Shown: positions 1 to 10,917, counted from the stretch's first letter. The stretch: 64,000 nucleotides of DNA from Thiobacillus sp. (GCA_016124745.1 WGNC01000014.1:1-64000), one strand, 5' to 3'. Notes: a model not told the origin generated them from the letters alone. Translations and numbers: made by a program.

Positions 1-246
1 AGCGGATTCCATCAGGGCCAGCAGGCTTGCCGCCTGCACCAACAGGCCGGATATAAGACTGCATCCTTACCTACTGCCGTATGCAAAATCTACTTGTACT
101 CCGGGGGGCGTCCATATAAGCATTTCCCTAGCCTCGCAGCGGCGGAACGGACCTGGGCTTTCCGTATCCAACCTGCAATGCGCCACTGACCTTCCCTGCG
201 GGCAGGGATCCGTGTTGCAATCATCCGCACCCACCGGGAGCACACG
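1..246. other. Non-coding edge region upstream of copA
   Basis: No convincing gene is visible. A weak promoter-like pair, TTGTAC at 94-99 and TATAAG at 115-120, points toward copA with a 15-base spacer. Short or distorted spacers are typical of MerR/CueR-activated copper promoters, but I do not see a clear CueR dyad. On the minus strand, positions 1-50 could encode a hydrophobic stretch belonging to a divergent gene that starts near here and continues outside the window; this cannot be decided from the edge. Confidence 0.3.
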
Positions 247-2634
<2,388 letters not shown>

Positions 2635-2675
2635 AAACGCCGCGGACCATCCGACCCTGGAGCATGTGCTTCGGG

Positions 2676-2841
2676 TAAAGGAGATCCTGAACAAGTTGGT
2701 TTGCTGTGTGGTTCGATAAGGCTCTGCTGAGCGAAGCCGAAGGGCTCACCACGATGGTTCGACAGGCTCACCATGAACGGAACCAATACGTTGCCGTTCG
2801 TCCAGAGCCTGTCGAAGGACTTGTTCAGGACTTCCTAAAGG
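2676..2841. repeat. Family A inverted-repeat element, copy 1
   Basis: A short non-coding element bounded by inverted ends. The right end reads, on the reverse strand, TAGGAAGTCCTGAACAAGT; the left end is GGAGATCCTGAACAAGT. The interior holds several palindromic units of the CTTCGACAGGCTCACC type. Copy 2 lies at 55304-55490 in reverse orientation and shares most of the interior. It has no transposase gene, so it looks like a MITE or REP-composite element. Confidence 0.75.
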
Positions 2842-2851
2842 GATCGCCGTT

Positions 2852-3637
2852 TCAGCGGCGGCGGCCTTCCCAGTCGTACACCACCTCGATCAGCACCAGC
2901 GCTCGCACCGGATGACCGTTCCTTTGCGCCGGCGCAAAACGCGCATCGCGAAACGCCTGCAGGGACGATTCCTCGAACAGGTCGGGCGGCGAAGCGCTGA
3001 CGACTTCGATGTCGCTGACGCGGCCGTCCGCTTCCAGCTTCAGCTTCAGCCGCACCTTGCCCGACAGCCGCTGACGGTCGGCCACGTGGGGATATTCCGG
3101 CACGATCTCGCGCAGCGCGCGCGGATGCACGTCGACATCGCGGGCGCTGTAATAGGTCAGATCGACCGAGCTGGTGATCGTCGCGAGCGGTGACGGCGCA
3201 GGCTCGGCCGGTGGTGCCGCAGCCGGTACGGGCGACGCGGACGCAGGCGTAGGGTCGGCAGGCCGGACGACCGGCGCGGGCAGCTCGGGCCGGACCGCTG
3301 GCGGGGCAGGCGGCGCATCCGGCTGCGGGACCGGTGGCGCAACCGGAAGCGGCTCGGCCGTCACGTTCGGGGCGAGCACGGGCACTTCCTTCGGCGGTCT
3401 AACCACCGTCTCCACTTCGGGTGCGGGCGGCGGGTCTGCCTCGGCAGGCGGGCTTTCCTGGCTCGGCACCAGCCGCGCTTCGATCACCGATTCTTCGCCA
3501 GGCATCGCGGCTGGCGGTGCAACCTGAACCAGCGCGATTACCGCCAGATGCACGCCCAGCGATATCCACAGGGCCGCAAGCAGGCGCCGCAGACGCGGGG
3601 AAATCGCCGGTGCGTCGGAAGAAGGGGTCACTGACAC
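2852..3637 (-). CDS. TonB-family energy-transducing protein
   Basis: A 261-residue protein with classic TonB architecture: a short cytoplasmic N-terminus, one membrane helix at about residues 19-40 (LLAALWISLGVHLAVIALVQ), a long Pro/Ala-rich periplasmic spacer (about 45-165), and a C-terminal TonB domain containing PEYP and VRLKLKLEADGRVSDIEVV. TonB couples the proton motive force to outer-membrane receptors through ExbB/ExbD. No exbB, exbD or TonB-dependent receptor is adjacent, so the partner system is unknown. The gene is divergent from the hydrolase gene at 3707, with about 70 bases between the two starts. It could equally be a TonB paralogue with a dedicated receptor. Confidence 0.85.
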   Translation of the reverse strand: MSVTPSSDAPAISPRLRRLLAALWISLGVHLAVIALVQVAPPAAMPGEESVIEARLVPSQESPPAEADPPPAPEVETVVRPPKEVPVLAPNVTAEPLPVAPPVPQPDAPPAPPAVRPELPAPVVRPADPTPASASPVPAAAPPAEPAPSPLATITSSVDLTYYSARDVDVHPRALREIVPEYPHVADRQRLSGKVRLKLKLEADGRVSDIEVVSASPPDLFEESSLQAFRDARFAPAQRNGHPVRALVLIEVVYDWEGRRR

Positions 3638-3706
3638 GTTTGGACCGTGCCGGAATGCGTCGCCGCTGGCCTAGAATGCAGCCAGCAGGATAACGAGGAG
3701 AAAAGC

Positions 3707-4501
3707 ATGAAAAGACACGTCATTGCGGGCGCAATCTTAGCATCGGTGCTGGGCGCGCCGGCCTGCGCCGGCGGCATCGAACTCAGCAAGATCACGCTCA
3801 AGGCCGCCGACGGCTCCGAGGTGCCGGCCGAAGTCGCCCGCCCTTCCGGAGACGGGCCCTTCCCGCCGCTGCTGTTCATCCACGCCAAGCGCGGCTACGA
3901 GGGCGACGAGCGTGCCCATGTGCGCGAACTGGCCGAACAGGGCTTTCTCGTCGTCGCCCCGGACTGGCAGAGCGGCCGCTTCATCGAACGCTGGCCTGCG
4001 GCGCACAACCCCGACACCGAGATGGATGTCGAGGCTGGATTGGATTACCTGAAGACGCTGCCCGACGCGTGCAAGCAGCCGGTCGGCATCGTCGGCCTGT
4101 CGCGCGGCCCGTATTACGCGATCCGGCTCGCCGCCAAGCGCGGCCCCGAGATTGCCGCCATCGTCAGCTACTACGGCCACATGCAGAACCCCAACGCGCC
4201 CGAACCGGACCAGTTGTTCCGCATCGCGCCCGAAATCATGCAGATCACCACCCCGGTGCTCTATCTGATCGGCGACGCCGATTACGAACTGCGCCGCATG
4301 AACGGCGGGCGCGCCTTCTATGCCCTGTGGGAGCGCGGCATCCCGGTGGAATGGCAGGAGTACCCGATGGCCCGGCGCGCGTTCGACTTCCGCCCCGACC
4401 AGACGCCGGAAGAAAAGATCGCCACCCGGCATGCGCGCGAACGGGCCAAGAACTGGCTGATCCGCTGGATGAACCTGACCCCGGAGATGAAGTGCAAGTA
4501 G
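3707..4501 (+). CDS. Exported dienelactone-hydrolase-like alpha/beta hydrolase
   Basis: A 264-residue alpha/beta hydrolase of the dienelactone hydrolase family with a Sec signal peptide (residues 1 to about 21). The start at 3707 is preceded by GAGGAG. An upstream in-frame start would bury the signal peptide, so it was not used. The nucleophile elbow is GLSRG (Ser132), whereas canonical DLH has Cys. An acidic residue follows in the GDAD segment (190-192). At the place where family members carry the catalytic His (a KHAFDF-like motif), this protein has Arg224 (ARRAFDF). It may therefore be inactive or use another His. Substrate unknown. It is followed by two DUF302 genes on the same strand, possibly one transcript. 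Confidence 0.75.
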   Translation: MKRHVIAGAILASVLGAPACAGGIELSKITLKAADGSEVPAEVARPSGDGPFPPLLFIHAKRGYEGDERAHVRELAEQGFLVVAPDWQSGRFIERWPAAHNPDTEMDVEAGLDYLKTLPDACKQPVGIVGLSRGPYYAIRLAAKRGPEIAAIVSYYGHMQNPNAPEPDQLFRIAPEIMQITTPVLYLIGDADYELRRMNGGRAFYALWERGIPVEWQEYPMARRAFDFRPDQTPEEKIATRHARERAKNWLIRWMNLTPEMKCK

Positions 4502-4565
4502 ACGCGGAGGCCCTGCCTGTCCGTCGCTTCATTGAATCCAGCCAAGTCTTCGAACGGGAAGCCGC

Positions 4566-5051
4566 ATGAACAAGACCAAGCCGCACCTGTTATGGGCCAT
4601 CTGTCTGTGGATCGGCCTGTCCATCAGCCTGCCCGTCCAGGCGCAGGAACCTGAGCAGGTGGAGCCGCCGATGCTGAACGCCCTGCTCAAGGGCGGCACC
4701 ATCGAGCAGGCGACCGAAGCGGTGATCCGCTCGATCAATAGCCACAACTACAGCTTCGTCCGCCAGCAGTCGATCGACAGCCGCCTGGTGCCCCAGGCAT
4801 GGGAGGCCAAATCGGTTCGCATCGTCTATTTCTGCAACTTCGACACCATGAGCAAAGCGCTGGCCCTCGATACGCGGGCATCGGAATTCCTCCCCTGCCG
4901 CATCACGCTGATCGAGACCCGGGACGGGGTCGAACTGATGGCGGTGAATCCCGCCTGGGTTTCCCTGCGCATGGGCAATTACCGCCTGCACGAATACTGT
5001 CTGAAGCTGAAGGTGGATTACCAGGCCATCATGGACGAGGCCACGCTATGA
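4566..5051 (+). CDS. Exported DUF302 family protein
   Basis: A 161-residue protein with a Sec signal peptide (residues 1-26, ending PVQAQ) and a DUF302-type domain: the segment from about residue 48 pairs a predicted helix (ATEAVIRSINSHNYSFVR) with strands VRIVYFCNF and CRITLIETRDGVELMAVNP. DUF302 proteins are small periplasmic alpha/beta proteins of unknown function, often found near redox or sulfur genes. It carries extra cysteines (in FCNF, LPCR and EYCLK) that the downstream paralogue lacks. Its stop overlaps the start of the next gene (ATGA), so the two are translationally coupled. Confidence 0.75.
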   Translation: MNKTKPHLLWAICLWIGLSISLPVQAQEPEQVEPPMLNALLKGGTIEQATEAVIRSINSHNYSFVRQQSIDSRLVPQAWEAKSVRIVYFCNFDTMSKALALDTRASEFLPCRITLIETRDGVELMAVNPAWVSLRMGNYRLHEYCLKLKVDYQAIMDEATL

Positions 5052-5488
5052 AGCGGCTGGCATGCGCCATGATGCTGCTGGCGGGCATCGCGCTCGCCCA
5101 CGCTGCACCGCAGTCGGCTTCGCGGACGGCGGACATGCGCGATGCGGTCGACCGCATCACCATCGCGGCGGAAAACAGCGACTATCACCTGGTCAAGGTG
5201 CAGGCGATCGACACCGCGCTGGTCAAACGGGGCTACGAGGACCCTGGCGTGCGCATCCTGTTCTTCGGCAAGGCCACTGCCGTGGAACAGGCGGAAAAGG
5301 AATACCCGCCGCTGCTGAGCATGCTGCCGATCAAGCTGGTGCTGGTCGTTCGCGGCACCGAGATCGTGGTGATCAGCGACGATCTGGATGCATGGAAGGC
5401 AATGTTTCCGGAACCGGCGGCGCATCGGCTGATCGAGCTTTGGCGGCAGGATATCGAGCAGATGCTGAAGGATTTCGCAGTACCCTGA
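5048..5488 (+). CDS. Exported DUF302 family protein, second copy
   Basis: A 146-residue protein with a signal peptide (MKRLACAMMLLAGIALAHA) and the same fold pattern as its upstream neighbour: a helix with DAVDRITIAAENSDYHLVK, then strands VRILFFGKA and KLVLVVRGTEIVVISDD. The ATG overlaps the preceding TGA by four bases. The two proteins are diverged tandem paralogues, and translational coupling suggests they may act together, perhaps as a heterodimer. No function is established for the family. Confidence 0.75.
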   Translation: MKRLACAMMLLAGIALAHAAPQSASRTADMRDAVDRITIAAENSDYHLVKVQAIDTALVKRGYEDPGVRILFFGKATAVEQAEKEYPPLLSMLPIKLVLVVRGTEIVVISDDLDAWKAMFPEPAAHRLIELWRQDIEQMLKDFAVP

Positions 5489-5542
5489 GCAGCAGAATCC
5501 GCGTTCGAAACGCCCCGTTTTGGACCCATTTCAAACCGTCAT

Positions 5543-5557
5543 GCACCACAATCGTTC
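5543..5557. promoter_or_regulatory. Imperfect NtrC-type site upstream of nasT
   Basis: GCAC-N7-GTTC, a perfect left half and one mismatch in the right half of the NtrC consensus dyad GCAC-N7-GTGC. It lies about 68 bp upstream of the -24 element of the nasT promoter, a usual enhancer distance. It is weaker than the four perfect dyads found elsewhere in this window. Confidence 0.4.
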
Positions 5558-5623
5558 AAACCAAACCACCGCTGTCAAACCCGCAGTCTTTATAAGCTTT
5601 TGATTATCAAAGGATCGGGAATC

Positions 5624-5639
5624 TGGCATGGTCCCTGCT
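5624..5639 (+). promoter_or_regulatory. Sigma-54 promoter of nasT
   Basis: TGGCATG-GTCC-CTGCT, with GG at 5625-5626 and GC at 5637-5638 separated by exactly ten bases, matching the RpoN consensus TGGCAYN-N4-YTGCW. Transcription should start near 5650, giving a leader of about 100 bases before nasT that contains an intrinsic terminator. Confidence 0.85.
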
Positions 5640-5700
5640 AAATGTGGGTTGAGTACCCAAACCGCAAGGCCAGGATGCTCAGGCAGTCTCCTCCGATCTA

Positions 5701-5728
5701 GCGGCCTCTCCGGAGGCCGCGTTTTTTT
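5701..5728 (+). terminator. Intrinsic terminator inside the nasT leader
   Basis: Perfect 8-bp stem GCGGCCTC/GAGGCCGC (5701-5708 with 5713-5720), loop TCCG, followed by G and seven T. It lies between the sigma-54 promoter at 5624 and the nasT start at 5753, so transcripts must read through it to express nasT. That placement is typical of leaders controlled by ANTAR antiterminators such as NasT or NasR. It could also end the DUF302 transcript from upstream; both roles are compatible. Confidence 0.85.
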
Positions 5729-5752
5729 GCGCCGTCCGGTTGACCGAAAACC

Positions 5753-6316
5753 ATGCGTGTCCTGATTGTCGAAAACCAGCCCGAGCGTCTTGCGATGCTG
5801 GTGCCCGCACTCGAAGCCGCAGGCTGCGTGGTGACGGCAACGCTCAATTCCGCGCGCAGCCTGGACGTCCAGATTCAGGCCTTGCGTCCCGATGTGGTGA
5901 TCATCGCGCAGGACTCGCCCGACCGCGACACGCTGGAAAACATCTGCGTGGTGAACCAGGACTGTCCGCGTCCGATCGTCATGTTCACGGGGGACGGCAG
6001 CCCCGATGCGATCCGCGCCGCGACCCAGGCCGGGGTGACCTCGTACGTGGTGGACGGGCTCGACCCGGCACGCCTTCGTCCGATTCTCGACGTGGCGATT
6101 TCGCGCTTCGAGGCCTACCAGGCGTTGCACGACCAGCTGGAGCAGACGCGCCTCGAACTCTCGGAACGCAAGCTCATCGACCAGGCCAAGGCCTTGCTCA
6201 TCAAGCAGACCGGTGCGGCGGAACCCGAGGTCTATCGCGAGATGCGGCGCGCAGCGATGGATCGCGGCCTGCGCCTGGTGGACATCGCCAGGCAGATCCT
6301 GCAGAAAACGCGGTGA
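5753..6316 (+). CDS. nasT: NasT-type ANTAR RNA-binding antiterminator
   Basis: A 187-residue response-regulator-like protein: a receiver-like domain (residues 1-120, starting MRVLIVENQPERL) and a C-terminal ANTAR domain (about 125-185, containing LIDQAKALLIKQTG and AMDRGLRLVDIARQIL). In known NasS-NasT systems the nitrate-free sensor NasS holds NasT. Nitrate or nitrite releases NasT, which binds paired hairpins in leader RNA and prevents termination of nitrate-assimilation transcripts. NasS is encoded 301 bases downstream, and two leaders in this window (nasT itself and nrtA) have a terminator in the right place. Phosphorylation is probably not needed in this subfamily. Confidence 0.92.
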   Translation: MRVLIVENQPERLAMLVPALEAAGCVVTATLNSARSLDVQIQALRPDVVIIAQDSPDRDTLENICVVNQDCPRPIVMFTGDGSPDAIRAATQAGVTSYVVDGLDPARLRPILDVAISRFEAYQALHDQLEQTRLELSERKLIDQAKALLIKQTGAAEPEVYREMRRAAMDRGLRLVDIARQILQKTR

Positions 6317-6425
6317 ATGCGATGCGTCCAACCACCTCCCGCCCTGCCCCGCATCCTTGCGCTGCTGCCGTCGCACCCCCCCGGCATGCCGCTGCACGCG
6401 CCGATGTTCCGGGTTCGGGCTCATC

Positions 6426-6441
6426 AGGCACCTGCATTGCT
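6426..6441 (+). promoter_or_regulatory. Possible sigma-54 promoter before nasS
   Basis: AGGCACC-TGCA-TTGCT has GG (6427-6428) and GC (6439-6440) at the correct ten-base spacing, with one mismatch in the -24 element (A for T). It lies in the otherwise featureless 301-base gap between nasT and nasS (6317-6617). It would give nasS its own nitrogen-regulated start near 6452. I see no terminator in this leader. Confidence 0.5.
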
Positions 6442-6617
6442 GGGTATCGGACCAGGCGCTGCAGCGGCGTGGCGTTGGACGTCCATGCGGACACCCCCTG
6501 GAACCCGAGGTGCTCATTTGCCGGACCGAGTCCATGTGTCGCTGCCTGCCACCCAAGCTGGGCAGGACGGGAACCCGGACCGAATTCCAACCACAACAAC
6601 CGAGCAGACAAGATTTC

Positions 6618-7838
6618 ATGAACGAGACCAAAGGCTTATCCGTTGCTGCCGCCCTCATGGAACTGGTGCCGCCGGGCGTTCGCCAGGGCGCCTGGGCGAC
6701 CGGGTCCGATGCGCCCGAAAAGACTGAAGTGAAGGTCGGGTTCATTCCGCTGACCGACTGTGCCAGCGTGGTGATCGCTGCCGCGAAAGGCTTCGACCGC
6801 AAGTACGGCATCCAGCTGGTCCCCTGCAAGGAGCCGTCCTGGGCTTCGGTGCGCGACAAGACGCTCAGTGGCGTGCTCGACGCAGCCCACGTGCTGTATG
6901 GGCTGGTGCTTGGCGTCAACCTGGGCATCGGCGGTCCGAAGCAGGACATGGCCGTGCTGATGACGCTCAACCGCAACGGCCAGGGCATCTCGCTCGCCCG
7001 GCATCTGCTGCAGAAAGGCGTGAAGGATGGCCCCTCGCTCGCTCGCCTCATCAAGGCTGAGCCGCGCGAATACACCTTCGCCCATACCTTCCCCACCGGC
7101 ACCCACGCGATGTGGCTGTATTACTGGCTGGCGAGCCACGGCATCGACCCGCTCACCGAGATCAGGACGATCACGGTGGCGCCCCCCGACATGGTGGAGA
7201 ACGCGCGCATCGGCAACATGGACGGCTTCTGCGTCGGCGAACCCTGGAATGCGCGCGGCATCCTTGACCAGGTGAGCTTCTCGGTCGCATCGTCGCAGGA
7301 TGTCTGGACCGACCACCCGGAGAAGGTGCTCGGCACGACGGCGGAATTCGTCAGGCGCCATCCCAATACCACGCGCGCCATGATGATGGCGATGCTTGAA
7401 GCCGCCCGCTACATCGACGATCCCGGCAACCGATCCGAAGTCGCCCGGCTGATTGCCACCGAGCCCTATGTCAATTCGCCGCTTGGTGCGATCGAGGGGC
7501 GTTTCCTCGGGCGCTACGAGGACGGGCTCGGCAGGCAATGGGACGACCCGCATGCCCTGCGCTTCTACGACGATGGCAAGGTCCCGTTCCCCTACCTGTC
7601 GGACGCCATGTGGTTCATGACCCAGCACAAGCGCTGGGGACTGTTGAAGGCGCATCCGGACTATCTCGCCGTCGCACGGCAGATCAACCAGATCGAGTTG
7701 TACCGGCAGGCGGCCACGCAAATCCGAACGCCACTGCCCGAATCGGATCTGCGCGCCTCCACGCTGATGGACGGCGCGGTGTGGGACGGCGGGGACCCCG
7801 CCCGCTATGCAGACAGTTTCAGCATTCAGGCCACATAG
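6618..7838 (+). CDS. nasS: NasS nitrate/nitrite sensor (cytoplasmic NrtA-like protein)
   Basis: A 406-residue protein homologous to the nitrate-binding NrtA/CmpA family (VKVGFIPLTDCASVVIAAAKGF near the start; GNMDGFCVGEPWNARG motif; DAMWFMTQHKRWG) but with no export signal. That is the hallmark of NasS, the cytoplasmic sensor that sequesters NasT until nitrate or nitrite binds. I chose ATG 6618 because upstream in-frame codons read as non-coding and the homology begins about 30 residues after this Met. The region before the start lacks a strong Shine-Dalgarno. It pairs with nasT upstream. The separate transporter protein at 17350 has an export signal, which supports the division of roles. Confidence 0.88.
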   Translation: MNETKGLSVAAALMELVPPGVRQGAWATGSDAPEKTEVKVGFIPLTDCASVVIAAAKGFDRKYGIQLVPCKEPSWASVRDKTLSGVLDAAHVLYGLVLGVNLGIGGPKQDMAVLMTLNRNGQGISLARHLLQKGVKDGPSLARLIKAEPREYTFAHTFPTGTHAMWLYYWLASHGIDPLTEIRTITVAPPDMVENARIGNMDGFCVGEPWNARGILDQVSFSVASSQDVWTDHPEKVLGTTAEFVRRHPNTTRAMMMAMLEAARYIDDPGNRSEVARLIATEPYVNSPLGAIEGRFLGRYEDGLGRQWDDPHALRFYDDGKVPFPYLSDAMWFMTQHKRWGLLKAHPDYLAVARQINQIELYRQAATQIRTPLPESDLRASTLMDGAVWDGGDPARYADSFSIQAT

Positions 7839-7994
7839 GCACCCCGTCTTCCGGCAGATTGCGAAACGGGCGATGTCACGCAGACCGCGGCATCCAGCCG
7901 GTCCGCTCAACCCCATCTGACGGCATGGCGGGGCTCGATTTCTCGTGTGACGGCAGCCACTGTCCAGGGCCGGCGCGCCGGAACGATCGCGCGG

Positions 7995-8023
7995 TTGCCC
8001 CGCAAGGCCGCTGCGGCTAGACT
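7995..8023 (+). promoter_or_regulatory. Sigma-70-type promoter for minCDE
   Basis: TTGCCC at 7995-8000 and TAGACT at 8018-8023 with a 17-base spacer, 55 bases before the minC start. The fit is good for this GC-rich genome. Confidence 0.5.
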
Positions 8024-8077
8024 CTCGGCGTTGCTTTCGAACTGCCCGTTTTGTGAATTCGCCCTGTCCTGCCCGCC

Positions 8078-8830
8078 ATGCCACGCCGACGTGAGCCCCG
8101 CCCCGCGCCTGCGCTGGAACTGAAGACCACGCGGCTCGCCGGGATCCAGGTCATCCTCAACAGCGCCGAGCATGCCGCGCTGAATACCCACCTGACCACG
8201 CTGTTTGCCGCGACGCCGGACTTTTTCGGCGGCGAGGCGGCGGTATTCGAATGCGGGCGTCTACCGGCCGATGCGGCGTCACCCGACTGGGCCTGGCTGG
8301 CGCAGGAACTGAAAAGCCGAGGCCTCAACCCTTTTGCCGTGCAGAATGCGTCGCCGGAACTGGCAGCAAGCGCGCTGCAGGCGGGCCTGCTGGTGCTGAA
8401 CGATGCCGCGCCTGCAGTGGCGACGGTCGCGCCCAGCCCCGAGCCTGAACCGGAAGCAGAAGCGCCTGTCGAGCCCCCAGCCGAACTCCCTGTCAGAACG
8501 CCTACGCGCGTCATCGACAAGCCGCTGCGCTCCGGCCAGCGGGTCTACGCGGCGGGCGGCGACATCGTGGTGCTGGCTGCGGTCAACCCGGGCGCCGAAG
8601 TGATCGCCGACGGCAGCATCCATGTGTATGCGCCGCTCAAGGGTCGTGCGCTCGCAGGCGCCCGCGGCGACACCACGGCACGAATTTTCACGACCCACCT
8701 GGAGGCCGAACTGGTCTCGATCGCGGGCGTGTACCGCACCTTTGATAACGCGCTCGATGCCGCTTTGGCGCGCAAACCCGCGCAAATCCGGCTGGCCGAT
8801 GCCAGCCAGATCATTATTGAACCCCTCTAA
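8078..8830 (+). CDS. minC: Septum site-determining protein MinC
   Basis: A 250-residue inhibitor of FtsZ polymerisation, recruited to the membrane by MinD. The N-terminal FtsZ-inhibiting domain (about residues 8-110, with LAGIQVILNSAEHAALNTHL) is joined by a Pro/Glu-rich linker (about 120-145, EPEPEAEAPVEPPAELP) to the C-terminal beta-helix dimer and MinD-binding domain. That domain has the signature RSGQRVYAAGGDIVVLA and VNPGAEVIADGSIHVY. It is the first gene of a minC-minD-minE operon; minD starts 22 bases downstream. No clear Shine-Dalgarno precedes this ATG. Confidence 0.95.
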   Translation: MPRRREPRPAPALELKTTRLAGIQVILNSAEHAALNTHLTTLFAATPDFFGGEAAVFECGRLPADAASPDWAWLAQELKSRGLNPFAVQNASPELAASALQAGLLVLNDAAPAVATVAPSPEPEPEAEAPVEPPAELPVRTPTRVIDKPLRSGQRVYAAGGDIVVLAAVNPGAEVIADGSIHVYAPLKGRALAGARGDTTARIFTTHLEAELVSIAGVYRTFDNALDAALARKPAQIRLADASQIIIEPL

Positions 8831-8852
8831 CCTCCAGCAAAAAGGAAGCTCC

Positions 8853-9668
8853 GTGGCCACCATCATCACTGTCACCTCCGGCAAGGGCGGCGTCGGCAAG
8901 ACCACCACCAGCGCCTCGATCGCCAGCGGCCTTGCCATGCGCGGCTACAAGACCGCGGTGATCGATTTCGACGTCGGCCTGCGCAACCTCGACCTCATCA
9001 TGGGATGCGAGCGCCGCGTGGTGTACGACTTCGTCAACGTGATCCAGGGCGATGCCAACCTGCATCAGGCGCTGATCAAGGACAAGCATGCAGACAACCT
9101 GTTCGTGCTGCCCGCCTCGCAGACGCGCGACAAGGACGCGCTCACCGAGGAAGGCGTCGAGAACGTGCTGAAGGAACTGGCGCACCAGGGCTTCGACTAC
9201 ATCGTCTGCGACTCGCCCGCCGGCATCGAGCACGGTGCGGTGATGGCGCTCACCTTCGCCGACGAGGCCATCGTCGTCACCAACCCGGAAGTGTCGTCGG
9301 TGCGCGACTCCGACCGCATCCTCGGCATCATCCAGTCGAAGAGCCGGCGCGCCATCGAGGGCCGCGAGCCGGTGAAGGAGCACCTGCTGGTCACGCGCTA
9401 TGCGCCCAAGCGCGCGCACGAAGGCGAAATGCTGACCTACACCGACATCCAGGAACTGTTGCGCATCCCGCTCCTGGGCGTCATCCCCGAATCCGATGCG
9501 GTGCTGCACGCGTCCAACCAGGGCGTTCCGGCGATCCATCAAAAAGGCACGCCGGTCGCCGACGCCTACCTGGATGCCATCGGCCGCTTTCTCGGCGAAG
9601 AACATCCGCTGCGTTTCGTCGATTACGAAAAACCCGGCCTGATCAAGCGTCTGTTCGGAGGCAAGTAA
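8853..9668 (+). CDS. minD: Septum site-determining ATPase MinD
   Basis: A 271-residue ParA/MinD-type ATPase that binds the membrane as an ATP dimer and drives pole-to-pole oscillation with MinE. The deviant Walker A motif [11 protein letters not shown] is at residues 10-20, and the switch and Walker B region includes [12 protein letters not shown] and YIVCDSPAG. The C-terminal amphipathic membrane-targeting helix is present ([10 protein letters not shown]). The start is a GTG at 8853, set by the spacing from AAAGGAAG and by the family N-terminus [12 protein letters not shown]; an ATG 231 bases upstream in the same frame lies inside minC. Confidence 0.96.
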   Translation: MATIITVTSGKGGVGKTTTSASIASGLAMRGYKTAVIDFDVGLRNLDLIMGCERRVVYDFVNVIQGDANLHQALIKDKHADNLFVLPASQTRDKDALTEEGVENVLKELAHQGFDYIVCDSPAGIEHGAVMALTFADEAIVVTNPEVSSVRDSDRILGIIQSKSRRAIEGREPVKEHLLVTRYAPKRAHEGEMLTYTDIQELLRIPLLGVIPESDAVLHASNQGVPAIHQKGTPVADAYLDAIGRFLGEEHPLRFVDYEKPGLIKRLFGGK

Positions 9669-9669
9669 C

Positions 9670-9924
9670 ATGTCCTGGCTCTCCCTCATATTCGGTGAAA
9701 AGAAATCCACCGCCTCGGTCGCCAAGGAGCGGCTGCAACTCATCATCGCGCACGAACGCGCATGCTCATCGGGCCCTGATTTCCTGCCCGAGCTGCAAAA
9801 GGATCTGGTCGCGGTGATCTCCAAATATTTCCCGGTCAATCCAGACGACATCAAGGTGGGGCTCGAGAAGCAGGGCAATTACGAAGTGCTCGAGGTCAAC
9901 ATCGTGCTGCCCGAGGGGCGCTGA
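9670..9924 (+). CDS. minE: Cell division topological specificity factor MinE
   Basis: An 84-residue protein that stimulates MinD ATPase activity and restricts MinCD to the poles. The N-terminal anti-MinCD helix and membrane-binding segment ([20 protein letters not shown]) and the C-terminal dimer domain ending EVNIVLPE are both present, and the length is normal. It starts one base after the minD stop, so it is translationally coupled. The 206 bases that follow (9925-10130) contain no clear terminator. Confidence 0.95.
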   Translation: MSWLSLIFGEKKSTASVAKERLQLIIAHERACSSGPDFLPELQKDLVAVISKYFPVNPDDIKVGLEKQGNYEVLEVNIVLPEGR

Positions 9925-10130
9925 CCCCGGCGCGTCGATCGGGCGGATCACCGGAAACGTTCGCCCTGGACCAGGTACCGGATATGCATTCAGTTCCAAC
10001 GCTAATGGCTTGATCCTGCTGGCACAACGGCCAATGTCAGCGGCCGCATGACCGAACGCGCAGGCAGCGAGGCTTGAGTCCTGAACGAAATACAGGCAGG
10101 ATGGAGGCCAGAAATTCGAGTTTGCATGCC

Positions 10131-10913
10131 ATGACTTATTGCGTCGCCATCAAGACCGGCAGCGGATTGATTTTCGCTTCCGACTCGCTCACCAACGCTG
10201 GCATCGACCACGTCAGCACCTATTCCAAGATGCACACGTTCGTGCAGCCGGGCGAGCGCATGTTCGTGTTGCTGGCAGCGGGCAACCTCGCGACGACGCA
10301 AAGCGTGGTGAAACACATGCGGGATGATTGCCAGCAGGGCAAGATGCCCTGCCTGTCCAGTGTGCAGACGATGAGCGAGGCAGTCGATTACGTCGGCACC
10401 ATCTCTGCCGAGGTGCAGCGCACGCAACTGACGCGCGACACCGCCAATACCAATTTCGAGGCCACGTTCATCCTCGGCGGACAGATCGCCGGGCAGGCGC
10501 CCGAAATCTACATGATTTACCCTCAGGGCAACCATATCCACGAGTCGAGTACGCATCCGTTCCTGCAGATCGGCGAAGCCAAGTACGGCAAGCCCATCCT
10601 CGACCGCGTTATCCGCAATGACACCTCGCTGGAACAAGCGGCACGCTGCGCGCTGGTTTCGATCAACTCGACCATCCGTTCCAACCTCACGGTCGGCCCG
10701 CCGGTCGAGTTGCTGATCTATTCCGCCAATGCGCTGGATGGGGGTCGCCACCTGGTATTCGAGGAGGACGACCCCTACTACCACGCACTGGGCGATGCCT
10801 GGAACGAGGGTCTGCGCCAGGCGCTCAACAATCTGCCGCCGTTTGATTGGGAAGGCCAGTTGCAGCCGCTGCAAGTGGTCGCCATCGGCAGCAGCAACCA
10901 GATGCAGGGTTGA
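10131..10913 (+). CDS. anbu: Anbu-type proteasome homologue (Ntn hydrolase)
   Basis: A 260-residue predicted proteasome-type peptidase. The N-terminus MTYCVAIKTGSGLIFASDS matches the Anbu family, in which removal of Met exposes Thr2 as nucleophile; that is why ATG 10131 was chosen over the upstream ATG 10074. Conserved SDSLTNAG and a Lys in YSKMHTF fit the Thr/Asp/Lys arrangement of the fold. Anbu proteins assemble into open helical or ring structures and their substrates are unknown. Elsewhere, Anbu genes co-occur with transglutaminase, ATP-grasp and alpha-E genes, all found in this window at 11684-16929 and 22818-28969. No good sigma-54 promoter was found just upstream; a near-match has GG-N9-GC spacing. 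Confidence 0.88.
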   Translation: MTYCVAIKTGSGLIFASDSLTNAGIDHVSTYSKMHTFVQPGERMFVLLAAGNLATTQSVVKHMRDDCQQGKMPCLSSVQTMSEAVDYVGTISAEVQRTQLTRDTANTNFEATFILGGQIAGQAPEIYMIYPQGNHIHESSTHPFLQIGEAKYGKPILDRVIRNDTSLEQAARCALVSINSTIRSNLTVGPPVELLIYSANALDGGRHLVFEEDDPYYHALGDAWNEGLRQALNNLPPFDWEGQLQPLQVVAIGSSNQMQG

Positions 10914-10917
10914 GGCT

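Noticed and set aside
9990-10030. Sigma-54-like sequence upstream of the Anbu gene (TGGCTTGATCCTGCT)
   Set aside because: The spacing is GG-N9-GC instead of N10, and no NtrC dyad is near; not strong enough to call.
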